This document shows positions 1-11,079 of a stretch of 64,000 nucleotides of DNA, one piece after another (position 1 is the stretch's first letter; every line of letters begins with the position of its first letter). Under the pieces are notes generated by a model. It saw only the letters and a list, made by a program, of their open reading frames with translations. It did no database searches and had not been told where the DNA came from. The position numbers and the translations under genes are program-made. Source of the stretch: Arthrobacter sp. Soil764 (GTDB lineage Bacteria; Actinomycetota; Actinomycetes; Actinomycetales; Micrococcaceae); contig NZ_LMSI01000020.1 in the NCBI RefSeq assembly GCF_001428075.1, forward strand, positions 454,154-518,153. Direction: 5' to 3'.

Positions 1-1
1 C

Positions 2-1303
2 ACGCCGCTTTTCGTCATGAGCGAGAACGACTTCCGCGCCCGGGCCAGGGCCTTCAGCGACGCGTTCAATGACGCGTTCGCGGACATCTGCGGGGGAGTG
101 GACGTCTACTACGCCGGGAAGTCGTTCCTGTGCACCTCGGTTGTCCGGTGGGTGGAGGAGGAAGGGCTGCGCCTGGATACGGCATCTGGCGGGGAACTCG
201 CCGTTGCCCACCGGGCCGGGATTCCCGGGGCGGACGTCGCCCTGCACGGCAACAACAAGTCCGACGCCGAGATCCACCGGGCCCTTGACATGGGCCTGGG
301 CCGGATCGTGGTGGACAGCCTGGCCGAACTGCAGCGCGTAGGGAGCATTGCCCAGGCCCGCGGTGAACAGGCGAAGGTCATGCTTCGGCTCACTCCCGGC
401 GTCCACGCCCACACGCACGAATTCATCGCCACCGCCCACGAGGACCAGAAGTTTGGCCTCTCCATGGCGGCCGACACCACCGATGAGGCAGGCATCTCCG
501 CCGCAGAGGAAGCAGTGGCGGCGGCAGCAGCGCACCCCGGCATCGAACTGCTGGGCCTGCACTGCCACATCGGCTCGCAGATCTTCGAGCCGGACGGTTT
601 TGCCCTGGCCGCCCAGAAGCTCCTGCGCTTCCTGGCCGCCATGCAGGGCAAGTACTCCATCACCATGCCCGAACTGGACCTCGGCGGCGGGTACGGGATC
701 GCCTACACCCCGGTGGATACCCCGCGCCCCGCAGCGGAAATCGCGACGGCGATGGCCGCCGTCGTGCGTTCAACCTGCGCCGAGCTGGGCATCGACGCGC
801 CCCGCATCTCCATCGAGCCCGGCCGCGCCATCGTGGGCAGCACCACCTTCACCCTCTACGAGGTGGGCACGCTGAAGACGGTCCGCGTGGATGCCCCTGC
901 GGCTTCCGCCGGCGGTGACGCGGGCAACAACGTTACGTATCCGCGCCGGTATGTTTCGGTTGACGGCGGCATGAGCGATAACGCCCGGCCGGTGCTGTAC
1001 GACGCGGATTATTCGGCCGTTTTGGCCTCGCGCACATCCGACGCGGCTCCGCAACTGTCCCGCGTGGTGGGCAAACATTGCGAGAGCGGCGACATAGTTG
1101 TTAGAGATGTATATCTGCCCGAGGACGTGGCAGCCGGTGATCTGCTTGCTGTACCGGGAACCGGCGCCTACTGCTGGGCCCTCTCGAGCAACTACAACTA
1201 TCTGGCCCGGCCGGGCGTTGTCGCGGTGCGCGACGGATCTGCCCGGCTGATTGTCCGCGGGGAAACCGAAGAAGACCTGCTGAACCGCGACATGGGAGCC
1301 TGA
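2..1303 (+). CDS. lysA: Diaminopimelate decarboxylase (5' end outside window)
   Basis: Decarboxylates meso-diaminopimelate to L-lysine, the last lysine step (PLP enzyme, fold-type III, cytoplasm). The frame is open from the first bases and already inside the family's N-terminal segment (TPLFVMSENDFRAR), so roughly 35-40 residues lie upstream of the window; the ATG at 17 is internal. The PLP lysine motif YYAGKS has its Lys at 119-121. HCHIGSQ lies near 566, the glycine-rich phosphate loop DLGGGYG near 680, EPGRA near 818, and the active-site CESGD near 1080. The stop codon abuts the hom start, so the two are probably co-transcribed and translationally coupled. Confidence 0.97.
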   Translation, partial: TPLFVMSENDFRARARAFSDAFNDAFADICGGVDVYYAGKSFLCTSVVRWVEEEGLRLDTASGGELAVAHRAGIPGADVALHGNNKSDAEIHRALDMGLGRIVVDSLAELQRVGSIAQARGEQAKVMLRLTPGVHAHTHEFIATAHEDQKFGLSMAADTTDEAGISAAEEAVAAAAAHPGIELLGLHCHIGSQIFEPDGFALAAQKLLRFLAAMQGKYSITMPELDLGGGYGIAYTPVDTPRPAAEIATAMAAVVRSTCAELGIDAPRISIEPGRAIVGSTTFTLYEVGTLKTVRVDAPAASAGGDAGNNVTYPRRYVSVDGGMSDNARPVLYDADYSAVLASRTSDAAPQLSRVVGKHCESGDIVVRDVYLPEDVAAGDLLAVPGTGAYCWALSSNYNYLARPGVVAVRDGSARLIVRGETEEDLLNRDMGA

Positions 1304-2620
1304 ATGACGGAAATGCGAACGCTGAAAGTGGCCCTGTTGGGCTGTGGCAACGTTGGGGCCCAGGTTGCGCGGATCCTCATTGAGGACGCAGACGCCCTCG
1401 CCGCCCGCACCGGTGCCCGCCTGCAGCTCAGCGGCATTGCCGTGCGCAACGTCAACGCCCCGCGTGACGTGGACCTGCCGCAGGAGCTCTTCACCACCGA
1501 CGCCGACACCCTGGTCAAGGACGCCGACCTGGTGATCGAACTGATGGGCGGCATTGAACCGGCCCGCACGCTGATCCTCTCCGCGCTGCGCAACGGCGCC
1601 TGCGTGGTCACGGGCAACAAGGCGCTCCTGGCCCAGGACGGACCCACCCTCTACGAAGAGGCCGACAAAGCAGGCGTCCAACTGTCCTACGAAGCCGCCG
1701 TGGCCGGAGCCATCCCCATCCTCCGCCCCATCCGCGACAGCCTCTCCGGCGACCGGATCACCCGGGTGCTGGGCATCGTCAACGGCACCACCAACTTCAT
1801 CCTCGACCAGATGGACACCACCGGCGCCCAGTTCTCCGACGCCCTGGCCGAGGCCCAGCGCCTTGGCTACGCGGAAGCGGACCCCACTGCCGACATCGAA
1901 GGCCACGACGCTGCAGCGAAGGCCGCCATCCTGGCCTCGCTGTCCTTCCACACCCGCTTCGCCCTGGACGACGTCCACTGTGAAGGCATCACGTCCGTCA
2001 GCGCCGGGGACATCGCCGCCGCCAAGGATGCTGGTTTCGTCATCAAGCTGCTGGCCATCGCGGAAAAACTGACCGGCGCCGACGGCAAGGAAGGCGTGTC
2101 CGTCCGCGTCCACCCCACCCTCCTGCCGCGCGAACACCCGCTGGCCGCCGTGCGCGGGGCGTTCAATGCCGTGTTCATCGAGGCCGAAAACGCCGGTGAG
2201 CTGATGTTCTACGGCCAGGGAGCCGGCGGCACCCCCACGGCATCCGCCGTGCTGGGCGATCTCGTCTCAGCAGCCCGCCGCCTGGTCCTGGGCGGCCCGG
2301 GACGTACCGAAACCACCACCGGCCACGTTCCGGCGCTTCCCATCGACGCGGCCACCACCAGCTATTACATCGGCCTGGACGTCGCAGACCAGCCGGGCGT
2401 GCTGGCAAAGATCGCCCAGCTGTTCGCCGGCCACGGCGTCTCCATCGAAATCATGCGGCAGACCATCCACCGTGACGCCGAATCCAACGTGGAGTCGGCC
2501 GAACTGCGGATTGTCACCCACCGTGCGTCAGAGGCTGCCCTTGCAGCCACCGTCGAGGCCGTGAAGGGCCTGGACGTCATCAATTCAGTTACATCCGTTT
2601 TGCGGGTAGAAGGAGTCTAA
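1304..2620 (+). CDS. hom: Homoserine dehydrogenase
   Basis: NAD(P)H-dependent reduction of aspartate semialdehyde to homoserine, the branch point to threonine and methionine. The 438-residue protein has the usual length for the actinobacterial monofunctional enzyme. The N-terminal Rossmann loop is LLGCGNVGAQV (about residues 10-20) and the catalytic-domain signature GIVNGTTNFILDQM follows. From about residue 350 there is a C-terminal ACT domain (YYIGLDVADQPGVLAKIAQL), which in this family carries threonine feedback inhibition. The ATG follows the lysA stop directly, and thrC begins on the base after the hom stop, so lysA-hom-thrC-thrB reads as one operon. Confidence 0.97.
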   Translation: MTEMRTLKVALLGCGNVGAQVARILIEDADALAARTGARLQLSGIAVRNVNAPRDVDLPQELFTTDADTLVKDADLVIELMGGIEPARTLILSALRNGACVVTGNKALLAQDGPTLYEEADKAGVQLSYEAAVAGAIPILRPIRDSLSGDRITRVLGIVNGTTNFILDQMDTTGAQFSDALAEAQRLGYAEADPTADIEGHDAAAKAAILASLSFHTRFALDDVHCEGITSVSAGDIAAAKDAGFVIKLLAIAEKLTGADGKEGVSVRVHPTLLPREHPLAAVRGAFNAVFIEAENAGELMFYGQGAGGTPTASAVLGDLVSAARRLVLGGPGRTETTTGHVPALPIDAATTSYYIGLDVADQPGVLAKIAQLFAGHGVSIEIMRQTIHRDAESNVESAELRIVTHRASEAALAATVEAVKGLDVINSVTSVLRVEGV

Positions 2621-3727
2621 GTGGCTCACCAATGGCGCGGTGTCATCCGCGAATACGCTGACCGTCTGCCCGTGACGGAGTCCACCAGGGTCATCACCCT
2701 GGGCGAGGGCGGCACCCCGCTGGTGCACGCGCAGAAGCTCTCCGAACTCACCGGTTCCCAGGTCTACCTGAAGGTCGAAGGGATGAACCCAACCGGATCC
2801 TTCAAGGACCGCGGCATGACCATGGCCATGACCGCCGCGGTGGCCTCCGGTGCCAAGGCCGTTGTGTGCGCTTCCACCGGCAACACCTCCGCGTCCGCCG
2901 CTGCCTACGCAACCGCCGCCGGCCTGAAGTGCGCCGTCCTGGTGCCCGAAGGCAAGATCTCGATGGGCAAGCTCAGCCAGGCCATCGCCCACGGCGCCAC
3001 CCTCCTGCAGGTCGACGGCAACTTCGACAACTGCCTGGACATCGCCCGCAAACTGGGGGAGTCCTACCCCGTCTTCCTGGTCAACTCCGTCAATCCTGCC
3101 CGGATCCAGGGACAGAAAACCGGCGCTTTCGAAGTGGTGGACGCCCTGGGCGACGCACCGGATATCCACGTCCTGCCCGTGGGGAACGCCGGCAACATCA
3201 CCGCGTACTGGAAGGGCTACAAGGAGTACTCGGCTCCATTCGAGTCCGAAGCAGCCGGCACGCTTCCCGCCGTTTCCACCAGGACGCCGGCCATGTGGGG
3301 CTTCCAGGCTGCCGGGGCAGCACCGTTCGTAGCCGGGCACCCCATCACCGAGCCGGACACCATCGCCACGGCCATCCGCATCGGAAATCCTGCGTCGTGG
3401 GACGGGGCCGTGGGTGCACGTGACGAATCCGGCGGACTCATCGAAGCCGTCACCGACGAGGAAATCCTGAACGCCCACCGCTGGCTGTCATCCCGTGAAG
3501 GCGTGTTCGTGGAGCCGGGCTCCGCCGCCGGTGTGGCCGGCCTGCTCAAGAAGCACGCCGCCGGCGACGTGCCCTCCGGCAAGACCATCGTCATCACCGT
3601 CACCGGCCACGGCCTGAAGGACCCCCAGTGGGCCCTGCGCACGGAGGACGGCAGCGACGTCCAGCCCGTCAAGGTTCCAAACGATGTGGTCACCGTTGCC
3701 GCTGAACTGGGACTGGAAGAAAAATAG
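2621..3727 (+). CDS. thrC: Threonine synthase
   Basis: PLP-dependent conversion of O-phosphohomoserine to L-threonine. It has 368 residues and a GTG start immediately after the hom stop, with GAAGGAG upstream as a ribosome site inside the hom end. The PLP lysine is Lys62 in the motif TGSFKDRGM. The phosphate-binding GNAGN loop lies near residue 190, and a conserved SAAGVAG segment near the C terminus completes the fold-type II pattern. The length matches the short bacterial class without the plant-type N-terminal extension. It works with the next gene, thrB, which supplies its substrate. Confidence 0.97.
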   Translation: MAHQWRGVIREYADRLPVTESTRVITLGEGGTPLVHAQKLSELTGSQVYLKVEGMNPTGSFKDRGMTMAMTAAVASGAKAVVCASTGNTSASAAAYATAAGLKCAVLVPEGKISMGKLSQAIAHGATLLQVDGNFDNCLDIARKLGESYPVFLVNSVNPARIQGQKTGAFEVVDALGDAPDIHVLPVGNAGNITAYWKGYKEYSAPFESEAAGTLPAVSTRTPAMWGFQAAGAAPFVAGHPITEPDTIATAIRIGNPASWDGAVGARDESGGLIEAVTDEEILNAHRWLSSREGVFVEPGSAAGVAGLLKKHAAGDVPSGKTIVITVTGHGLKDPQWALRTEDGSDVQPVKVPNDVVTVAAELGLEEK

Positions 3728-3729
3728 CC

Positions 3730-4704
3730 TTGGACACCACCTCACAGGCCGCGGTCGGACTGCACCTGATAGAGCCGGGGCAGCGCGTCACCGTCCGGGT
3801 CCCCGCCACGAGTGCGAACCTGGGCCCCGGCTACGACAGCCTTGGGCTTGCGCTGGCCCTGCATGACACCCTCACCGTGGAAAGCCTCGACACCGAAGAA
3901 CTCGTTTTCGAGCTCCACGGCGAGGGGGCTGACACCCTGCCGCGGGATGCCAGCCACCTGGTGGTCCGCGCCATGGACGCGGCTTTTGAGCGGCTGGGTT
4001 ACCGGCACGGCGGACTGAAGGTGGTTGCCGACAACGTCAACCCGCATGGCCGCGGCCTGGGCTCGTCTGCATCCGCAGTGGTGGCCGCAGTCTCGGCTGC
4101 CAACGCCATGGTGCCGGCCGAAGACCAGCGCGGAAAGGACTGGATCCTCCAGCTCACCAGTGAACTGGAGGGCCATCCGGACAACGTGGCACCGGCCCTT
4201 TTCGGCGGACTGGCGCTGTCATGGCAGGACAGTGAGCAGTACAGCAGCACCCGTGCCACCGTGGCCAGGTCCGTGATCCCCATCGTGGCGGTCCCCAACT
4301 TCGAACTGTCCACTGAAGCGGCCCGCGCCCTGCTGCCGGCTTCCGTGGGACACCATGCGGCCGCCATGAACTCCGGCCGTGCCGCCCTGCTGATCCACGC
4401 GCTGACGCAGAACCCCGAATTCCTGTTGCCGGGCACTGAGGATTACCTGCACCAGAGCTACCGCGCCGACGCCATGCGGCCGAGTGCCGCCTTGATCAGC
4501 GCACTCCGCAAAGCAGGCTACGCGGCAGTGGTTTCCGGGGCCGGGCCCACCGTCCTGGTGCTGGCAAACGGCGAAGAGCAGGCAGGCCACGCCCTCGCCT
4601 TCATCGAGGCTTACACGGCGGAGAACACGCCGGACATCGGCTGGCGCGTGCTGAAGCTGGCAGTGGACGTTGAAGGTGCTAAGGTTGAACTGCACCGGCG
4701 GTAA
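3730..4704 (+). CDS. thrB: Homoserine kinase
   Basis: Phosphorylates homoserine for threonine synthase. This GHMP-family kinase has 324 residues. The N-terminal segment PATSANLGPGYDSLG is the family signature. The ATP-binding GHMP motif PHGRGLGSSASAV starts near residue 105, and the C-terminal SGAGPTVLVL loop is present. I take TTG at 3730 as the start, two bases after the thrC stop. No ATG precedes the conserved motif, so the TTG start is likely but unproven. It is the last gene of the lysA-hom-thrC-thrB unit. Confidence 0.95.
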   Translation: MDTTSQAAVGLHLIEPGQRVTVRVPATSANLGPGYDSLGLALALHDTLTVESLDTEELVFELHGEGADTLPRDASHLVVRAMDAAFERLGYRHGGLKVVADNVNPHGRGLGSSASAVVAAVSAANAMVPAEDQRGKDWILQLTSELEGHPDNVAPALFGGLALSWQDSEQYSSTRATVARSVIPIVAVPNFELSTEAARALLPASVGHHAAAMNSGRAALLIHALTQNPEFLLPGTEDYLHQSYRADAMRPSAALISALRKAGYAAVVSGAGPTVLVLANGEEQAGHALAFIEAYTAENTPDIGWRVLKLAVDVEGAKVELHRR

Positions 4705-4997
4705 TTCCGCCTATCTGATCTGCTCCTGCATACAGTTGCTATTTGATCTACCACTGTGAATGTATTCCGGTGCCGCCTGCTTGGTCTGTCGCAGGAATCT
4801 GCAGCATTCAACTGCCCCTGAACCGTCAGCCCGGCGTTGTGCCATGGGCGCAGCGCAAGGTGAATCAGTATCCGGCCCTGCTGGCCGAAATCCAACCGGC
4901 AAGGCCGAAATCCCGGCTGCAGATCTGAACTGCAGCCCAGATCAAATCATCGCGCCCAGCTCCCAGTCTGGACGCCGTCGAGGGGGAAGGATCCTTC
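4705..4997 (+). promoter_or_regulatory. rho upstream leader with hairpin
   Basis: This 293-bp gap between thrB and rho has no convincing gene; the small open frames look incidental. It is less GC-rich near 4730-4770 than its surroundings, where a promoter might lie, but I see no clean -35/-10 pair. A perfect 8-bp stem GGCTGCAG (4915-4922) / CTGCAGCC (4930-4937) with a 7-base loop sits 60 bases before the rho start, and the ribosome site AGGGGGAAGG is at 4981-4990. rho genes are commonly autoregulated by Rho-dependent attenuation in their leaders; applying that here is inference. Confidence 0.4.
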
Positions 4998-7133
<2,136 letters not shown>

Positions 7134-7142
7134 CTGAGTAAA

Positions 7143-7204
7143 GGGGCGGGGTGCCGGAAAATCCCGCGGCTTGGGGGGCCGCGCGGGTTTTCCGCCCCCG
7201 CCCC
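7143..7204 (+). terminator. GC-rich hairpin after rho, possible terminator
   Basis: A long imperfect stem-loop begins 10 bases after the rho stop. GGGGCGGG (7143-7150) pairs with CCCGCCCC (7197-7204), CGGAAAA (7155-7161) with TTTTCCG (7188-7194), and CCCGCG (7163-7168) with CGCGGG (7182-7187). There is no U tract after it, so it would be an atypical intrinsic terminator or an RNA 3'-end stabiliser. Confidence 0.5.
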
Positions 7205-7208
7205 TTCG

Positions 7209-7245
7209 CGTGGCGGCTCAGTCCTGACGGACCTGAGCCGCCACG
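7209..7245 (+). repeat. Perfect inverted repeat in rho-prfA gap
   Basis: CGTGGCGGCTCAG (7209-7221) and CTGAGCCGCCACG (7233-7245) are exact reverse complements. TCC/GGA extends the stem inside with one bulged base, giving about 16 pairs around the loop TGAC. No U tract follows. It lies between the post-rho hairpin and prfA and could act on either transcript. Confidence 0.6.
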
Positions 7246-7379
7246 CTCCGGCAGGCCCGAAGCCACTCCCGGGGCGGAAAATCCGCGCGGCCGGCACGAG
7301 CTCACCGGGTGCCGCGCATGCTTTGGGAATGGATTCCTGTGCCTGACTAAACTAGGTGCAGAACGAAAGAGGTTTATAG

Positions 7380-8453
7380 ATGTTTGAGTCCGTACAGGGC
7401 CTGCTTGATGAGCATGATGCTATCCAGGCGCAGCTGGGGGATCCTGCTGTTTATGCTGACCAGCGGCTTGCCCGGAAGCTCGGGCGGCGGTCGGCTCAGC
7501 TCAATGGCATTGTTGAGGCATATCACAAGTGGGAAGGCATCCGGGACGATCTTGCTGCCGCCAAGGAGATGGCTGACGAGGATCCCGAGTTCGCTGCCGA
7601 GGTGCCTGAACTCGAAACCGCACTGGAGACTGCTGCCGCCAAGCTTCGCCGCCTGCTGATTCCCCGCGATCCTGACGATGCCCGCAACGTGATCCTTGAA
7701 GTCAAGGGCGGTGAAGGCGGCGACGAAGCTGCCCTGTTCGCCGGGGACCTGCTGCGCATGTACACCCGGTACGCGGAGTCACGCGGCTGGAAGACTGAAA
7801 TCATCTCCGCCACCGAGTCCGACCTTGGCGGGTACAAGGACGTCCAGGTGGCCGTCAAGGGCAACTCCAACGACCCCGCGGAGGGCGTCTACGCCCGGCT
7901 CAAGTTCGAAGGCGGCGTGCATCGCGTCCAGCGCGTCCCCGTCACGGAATCCCAGGGCCGCATCCACACCTCCGCCGCCGGCGTGCTGGTCCTGCCGGAA
8001 GTGGACGAGCCTGAAGAGCTCGAAATCAACCAGAACGACCTGAAGATCGACGTCTACCGGTCATCCGGCCCCGGCGGGCAGTCGGTTAACACCACGGACT
8101 CCGCCGTCCGCATCACCCACCTTCCCACCGGGATCGTGGTGGCCATGCAGAACGAGAAATCACAGCTGCAGAACCGCGAGGCCGGCATGCGCGTCCTGCG
8201 CGCCCGCATCCTGGCCCACCAGCAGGAGCAGATCGACGCCGAGAATTCCGCCCAGCGCAAGTCGCAGATCCGCACCATGGACCGCTCGGAGCGCATCCGG
8301 ACCTACAACTACCCGGAAAACCGGATCGCCGACCACCGCACCGGCTACAAGGCCTACAACCTTGACCAGGTCATGAACGGGGACCTCGAACCGGTGATCC
8401 AGTCCGCCATCGAGATGGATGAGCAGGCGCGGCTGGACGCCATCGGCGACTGA
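7380..8453 (+). CDS. prfA: Peptide chain release factor 1
   Basis: Recognises UAA/UAG stop codons and triggers peptidyl-tRNA hydrolysis on the ribosome. It has 357 residues, the normal length. The catalytic GGQ is at residues 232-234 in [10 protein letters not shown]. The codon-recognition tripeptide PVT in [12 protein letters not shown] marks RF1 rather than RF2. The ATG at 7380 is preceded by GAAAGAGG at about 7365. The downstream gene prmC methylates the GGQ glutamine, so the pair is functionally linked and lies 13 bases apart. Confidence 0.97.
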   Translation: MFESVQGLLDEHDAIQAQLGDPAVYADQRLARKLGRRSAQLNGIVEAYHKWEGIRDDLAAAKEMADEDPEFAAEVPELETALETAAAKLRRLLIPRDPDDARNVILEVKGGEGGDEAALFAGDLLRMYTRYAESRGWKTEIISATESDLGGYKDVQVAVKGNSNDPAEGVYARLKFEGGVHRVQRVPVTESQGRIHTSAAGVLVLPEVDEPEELEINQNDLKIDVYRSSGPGGQSVNTTDSAVRITHLPTGIVVAMQNEKSQLQNREAGMRVLRARILAHQQEQIDAENSAQRKSQIRTMDRSERIRTYNYPENRIADHRTGYKAYNLDQVMNGDLEPVIQSAIEMDEQARLDAIGD

Positions 8454-8466
8454 CCGGGAGCTTCGC

Positions 8467-9366
8467 ATGACTGAGCCCGCCCCCGCGGCGCCTTCCCAGT
8501 CCCTGGCCGCGGCGGTCCGCGAGGCCGCGGCAATACTGGCCGAGGCAGGCGTACCCAGTCCGCGCGTGGACGCGGAACTGCTCGCCGACCACCTGCTGAA
8601 CGTGGGGCTCGGGCGCCTGCGCGCCATGATGCTGGGTGATACGCCTGCTCCCGAAGGCTACGAAGCCCTCGTGGCCGAGCGCGCCGGCAGGGTCCCCCTG
8701 CAGCACATCACTGGCGTGGCGCACTTCCGCTACCTGGAACTGGCTGTGGGGCCCGGGGTATTCATCCCGCGTCCGGAGACCGAATCCGTGGTCCAGCTGG
8801 CCATCGACCACGTCAAGGACATGCCCCACCCCCGGATCGTGGACCTCGGGACGGGCTCCGGTGCCATCGCCGGTTCGCTGGCGCATGAAGTGCCGGGCGC
8901 CGAGGTGCACGCCGTCGAATTCAGCCCGTTTGCGCACGCCTGGGCAGCGAAAAACCTGGCCCCCCTGGGCGTCAACCTTGTCCTGGGGGACCTGCGCGAT
9001 GCCTTTCCGGAACTCAACGGAACTGTCGACGTCGTGGTTTCCAACCCGCCGTACATCCCGGCCGAAGCCATCCCCAACGAACCCGAAGTAGCCCTGCACG
9101 ATCCCCCGGAGGCTTTGTACGGCGGGGGAGCGGACGGCATGGAACTTCCGACGGCGGCGGCCGCCTCCGCTGCCCGGCTGCTGCGTCCAGGGGGCTACTT
9201 CGTCATGGAACACGCGGAAGTCCAGTCCGGCTGGATTGCCGCAATGCTTGCCAGGACGGGATCCTGGACAACCATCACGACGCACCTGGACCTCAACGGC
9301 AAGGAGCGCGCCACCAGTGCCCTGCTCGCGGACCAGGCCATACGGAATGAAAGAATGGGCCAGTGA
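8467..9366 (+). CDS. prmC: Release factor glutamine N5-methyltransferase
   Basis: SAM-dependent methylation of the Gln of the GGQ motif of release factors. The 299-residue protein has an N-terminal helical domain, then a Rossmann methyltransferase with the SAM loop VDLGTGSGAIAGSLA and the substrate-glutamine-binding NPPY at residues 193-196. I start at ATG 8467, preceded by CGGGAG; a longer frame reaches back into prfA but lacks family conservation. The last bases overlap the sua5 start (GTGA). Confidence 0.96.
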   Translation: MTEPAPAAPSQSLAAAVREAAAILAEAGVPSPRVDAELLADHLLNVGLGRLRAMMLGDTPAPEGYEALVAERAGRVPLQHITGVAHFRYLELAVGPGVFIPRPETESVVQLAIDHVKDMPHPRIVDLGTGSGAIAGSLAHEVPGAEVHAVEFSPFAHAWAAKNLAPLGVNLVLGDLRDAFPELNGTVDVVVSNPPYIPAEAIPNEPEVALHDPPEALYGGGADGMELPTAAAASAARLLRPGGYFVMEHAEVQSGWIAAMLARTGSWTTITTHLDLNGKERATSALLADQAIRNERMGQ

Positions 9367-10160
9367 CCACAACTTATGACTGCACCACTGACGACGAACG
9401 GGCACGGGGACTGGAACATGCCCAGCGTGCCATCAGCGAAAAGAAGTGCGTCGTGCTTCCCACGGACACCGTGTACGGCATCGGCGCAGATGGGTTCTCG
9501 CCGCAGGCCGTCACCATGCTGCTGGTGTCCAAGGGACGCAGCCGCACCATGCCCCCGCCCGTCCTGATCCCGCGCATTAACGCACTGGACGGCCTGGCAA
9601 CCGAGGTGTCGGCCGAGGCCCGCAAACTGGCGGAGGCCTTCTGGCCCGGCGGCCTGACCCTGATCCTGCACGCCCAGCCCTCGCTGGACTGGGACCTCGG
9701 CGAAACCAAAGGCACCGTGGCCCTCCGGATGCCCGCCGACGAGGTGGCCCTGGAACTGCTGACCCTGACGGGACCATTGGCCGTGTCCTCGGCCAACCGC
9801 ACGGGCCAGGCCCCGGCCCAGACGGCTGCAGCGGCACGGGAACAGCTGGCCGACTCGGTGGAGGTGTACCTGGAGGGCGGCCCCCGCCCGCTGGAGGGTG
9901 AAGCCGGCGTTCCGTCCACCATCGTGGACGCCACCGGCCCCATCCTGCGCGTGGTGCGCAACGGGGCAGTGAGCCTGGACCGGTTGCGCGAGCACGTCCC
10001 GGGCGTCCTGGGCCTGGGCGAAATCCCCATGGCTGAGGAGGAACCGGAGGCATCCGCCGCACCGGAGGTCGAGGAGGCTGCATCATCCACCCCGGACGCT
10101 GGCGCTTCCGCCGCGGGCAGCAGTGCAATCAGCACCACCGACAACCAGGCAGGGAACTGA
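9363..10160 (+). CDS. L-threonylcarbamoyladenylate synthase (TsaC/Sua5)
   Basis: Makes threonylcarbamoyl-AMP from threonine, bicarbonate and ATP for t6A37 modification of ANN-decoding tRNAs. YrdC-domain signatures are LPTDTVYGIGADGF near residue 35, the KGRSR and MPPPVLIP segments, and SSANRTGQ near 140. It has 265 residues. The last 40 or so are an Ala/Glu/Ser-rich acidic tail after the YrdC domain, not a recognisable Sua5 C-terminal domain. GTG start overlaps the prmC stop, so translation is probably coupled. Confidence 0.94.
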   Translation: MTTTYDCTTDDERARGLEHAQRAISEKKCVVLPTDTVYGIGADGFSPQAVTMLLVSKGRSRTMPPPVLIPRINALDGLATEVSAEARKLAEAFWPGGLTLILHAQPSLDWDLGETKGTVALRMPADEVALELLTLTGPLAVSSANRTGQAPAQTAAAAREQLADSVEVYLEGGPRPLEGEAGVPSTIVDATGPILRVVRNGAVSLDRLREHVPGVLGLGEIPMAEEEPEASAAPEVEEAASSTPDAGASAAGSSAISTTDNQAGN

Positions 10161-10161
10161 C

Positions 10162-11073
10162 ATGCAGCCCAAAGTTGCCGTGGCAGCCGTAACCTTCGAC
10201 CGCCACGAGGAGCTTGCCCTGCTGCTGAAGGGGCTGGCCGGGCAGACTGCCCCGATCCATTCGATCGCCCTGGTCGACTCCGGCACCGTACCCGCCACCG
10301 ACGTGGTCAAAGCAGGGGGAGCGCAGAACATCAACTACCTGCGCTCCGATGCCAACCTCGGCGGCGCGGGCGGTTTTGCCTATGCCATCCTGGCGGCCAT
10401 GGCCAGCGGCGCCGAGTGGATCTGGATGATGGACGACGACGGCCATCCCGAAGACGCCAGCTGCCTGGCCGAGCTGCTCCGCACGGCCGGGGAGCACCAG
10501 TTGGACATCATCAGCCCGCTCGTTGCGGCCACGGCGGACCCCAACCGGCTGTCTTTCAATTTCCGCATCAACGGACTGCTCACCAACGACCGGTCACGGC
10601 TGGCGCCGATGGGCTACCTTCCGGACATGGTGCACTTCTTCAACGGTGCGCTGATCCGGACCGAGGTTTTTTACCGGATCGGCATTCCGGACGTGAAGTT
10701 CTTCATCCGCGGTGACGAAGTGGACTTCCTGTCCCGGGTGAAAAAAGCCGGGCTCAAATACGGCACCCTGGCCACAGTCGCTGTGCAGCACCCGGCCACC
10801 TGGAGCGAGATGAAACCGGTGTTCGGCGGGTTCATTACCCCCGTAATCCCCGAGGGCGAGTTCAAGCGCTACTGCTATTTCCGGAACCGCGGCTACCTCA
10901 CCCGCAAGTACCGGAACCTGCGCTGGTTCAGTGCCGACATCGTCGGTTTCCCCTACTACTTCCTCACAACCGGTGACCTCAAAGGCCTGGCGCACTGGTT
11001 CAGGGCCTATTCCACCGGCTTCCGCGGCAAGGGCTTCGGCTCGCCGGCGGAACTGATGTCCTCCAAAAGCTAG
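10162..11073 (+). CDS. Glycosyltransferase family 2
   Basis: Predicted cytoplasmic transferase moving a sugar from a nucleotide donor to an envelope glycan. The 303-residue GT-A fold has an N-terminal VAAVTFDRHEELALLL strand, the NLGGAGGFA segment, and the metal-binding cluster D91-D92-D93 in WMMDDDGHP. This arrangement resembles rhamnosyl/galactofuranosyl transferases (RfbF/GlfT-like). The acceptor and donor cannot be read from sequence. ATG at 10162 follows AGGGAA one base after the sua5 stop. The next gene is a related transferase. Confidence 0.88.
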   Translation: MQPKVAVAAVTFDRHEELALLLKGLAGQTAPIHSIALVDSGTVPATDVVKAGGAQNINYLRSDANLGGAGGFAYAILAAMASGAEWIWMMDDDGHPEDASCLAELLRTAGEHQLDIISPLVAATADPNRLSFNFRINGLLTNDRSRLAPMGYLPDMVHFFNGALIRTEVFYRIGIPDVKFFIRGDEVDFLSRVKKAGLKYGTLATVAVQHPATWSEMKPVFGGFITPVIPEGEFKRYCYFRNRGYLTRKYRNLRWFSADIVGFPYYFLTTGDLKGLAHWFRAYSTGFRGKGFGSPAELMSSKS

Positions 11074-11079
11074 GCCGAC

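Noticed and set aside
770..2137. Long open frame antisense to lysA and hom (455 codons)
   Set aside because: High GC produces long antisense frames. This one has no recognisable domain and lies opposite two conserved enzymes.
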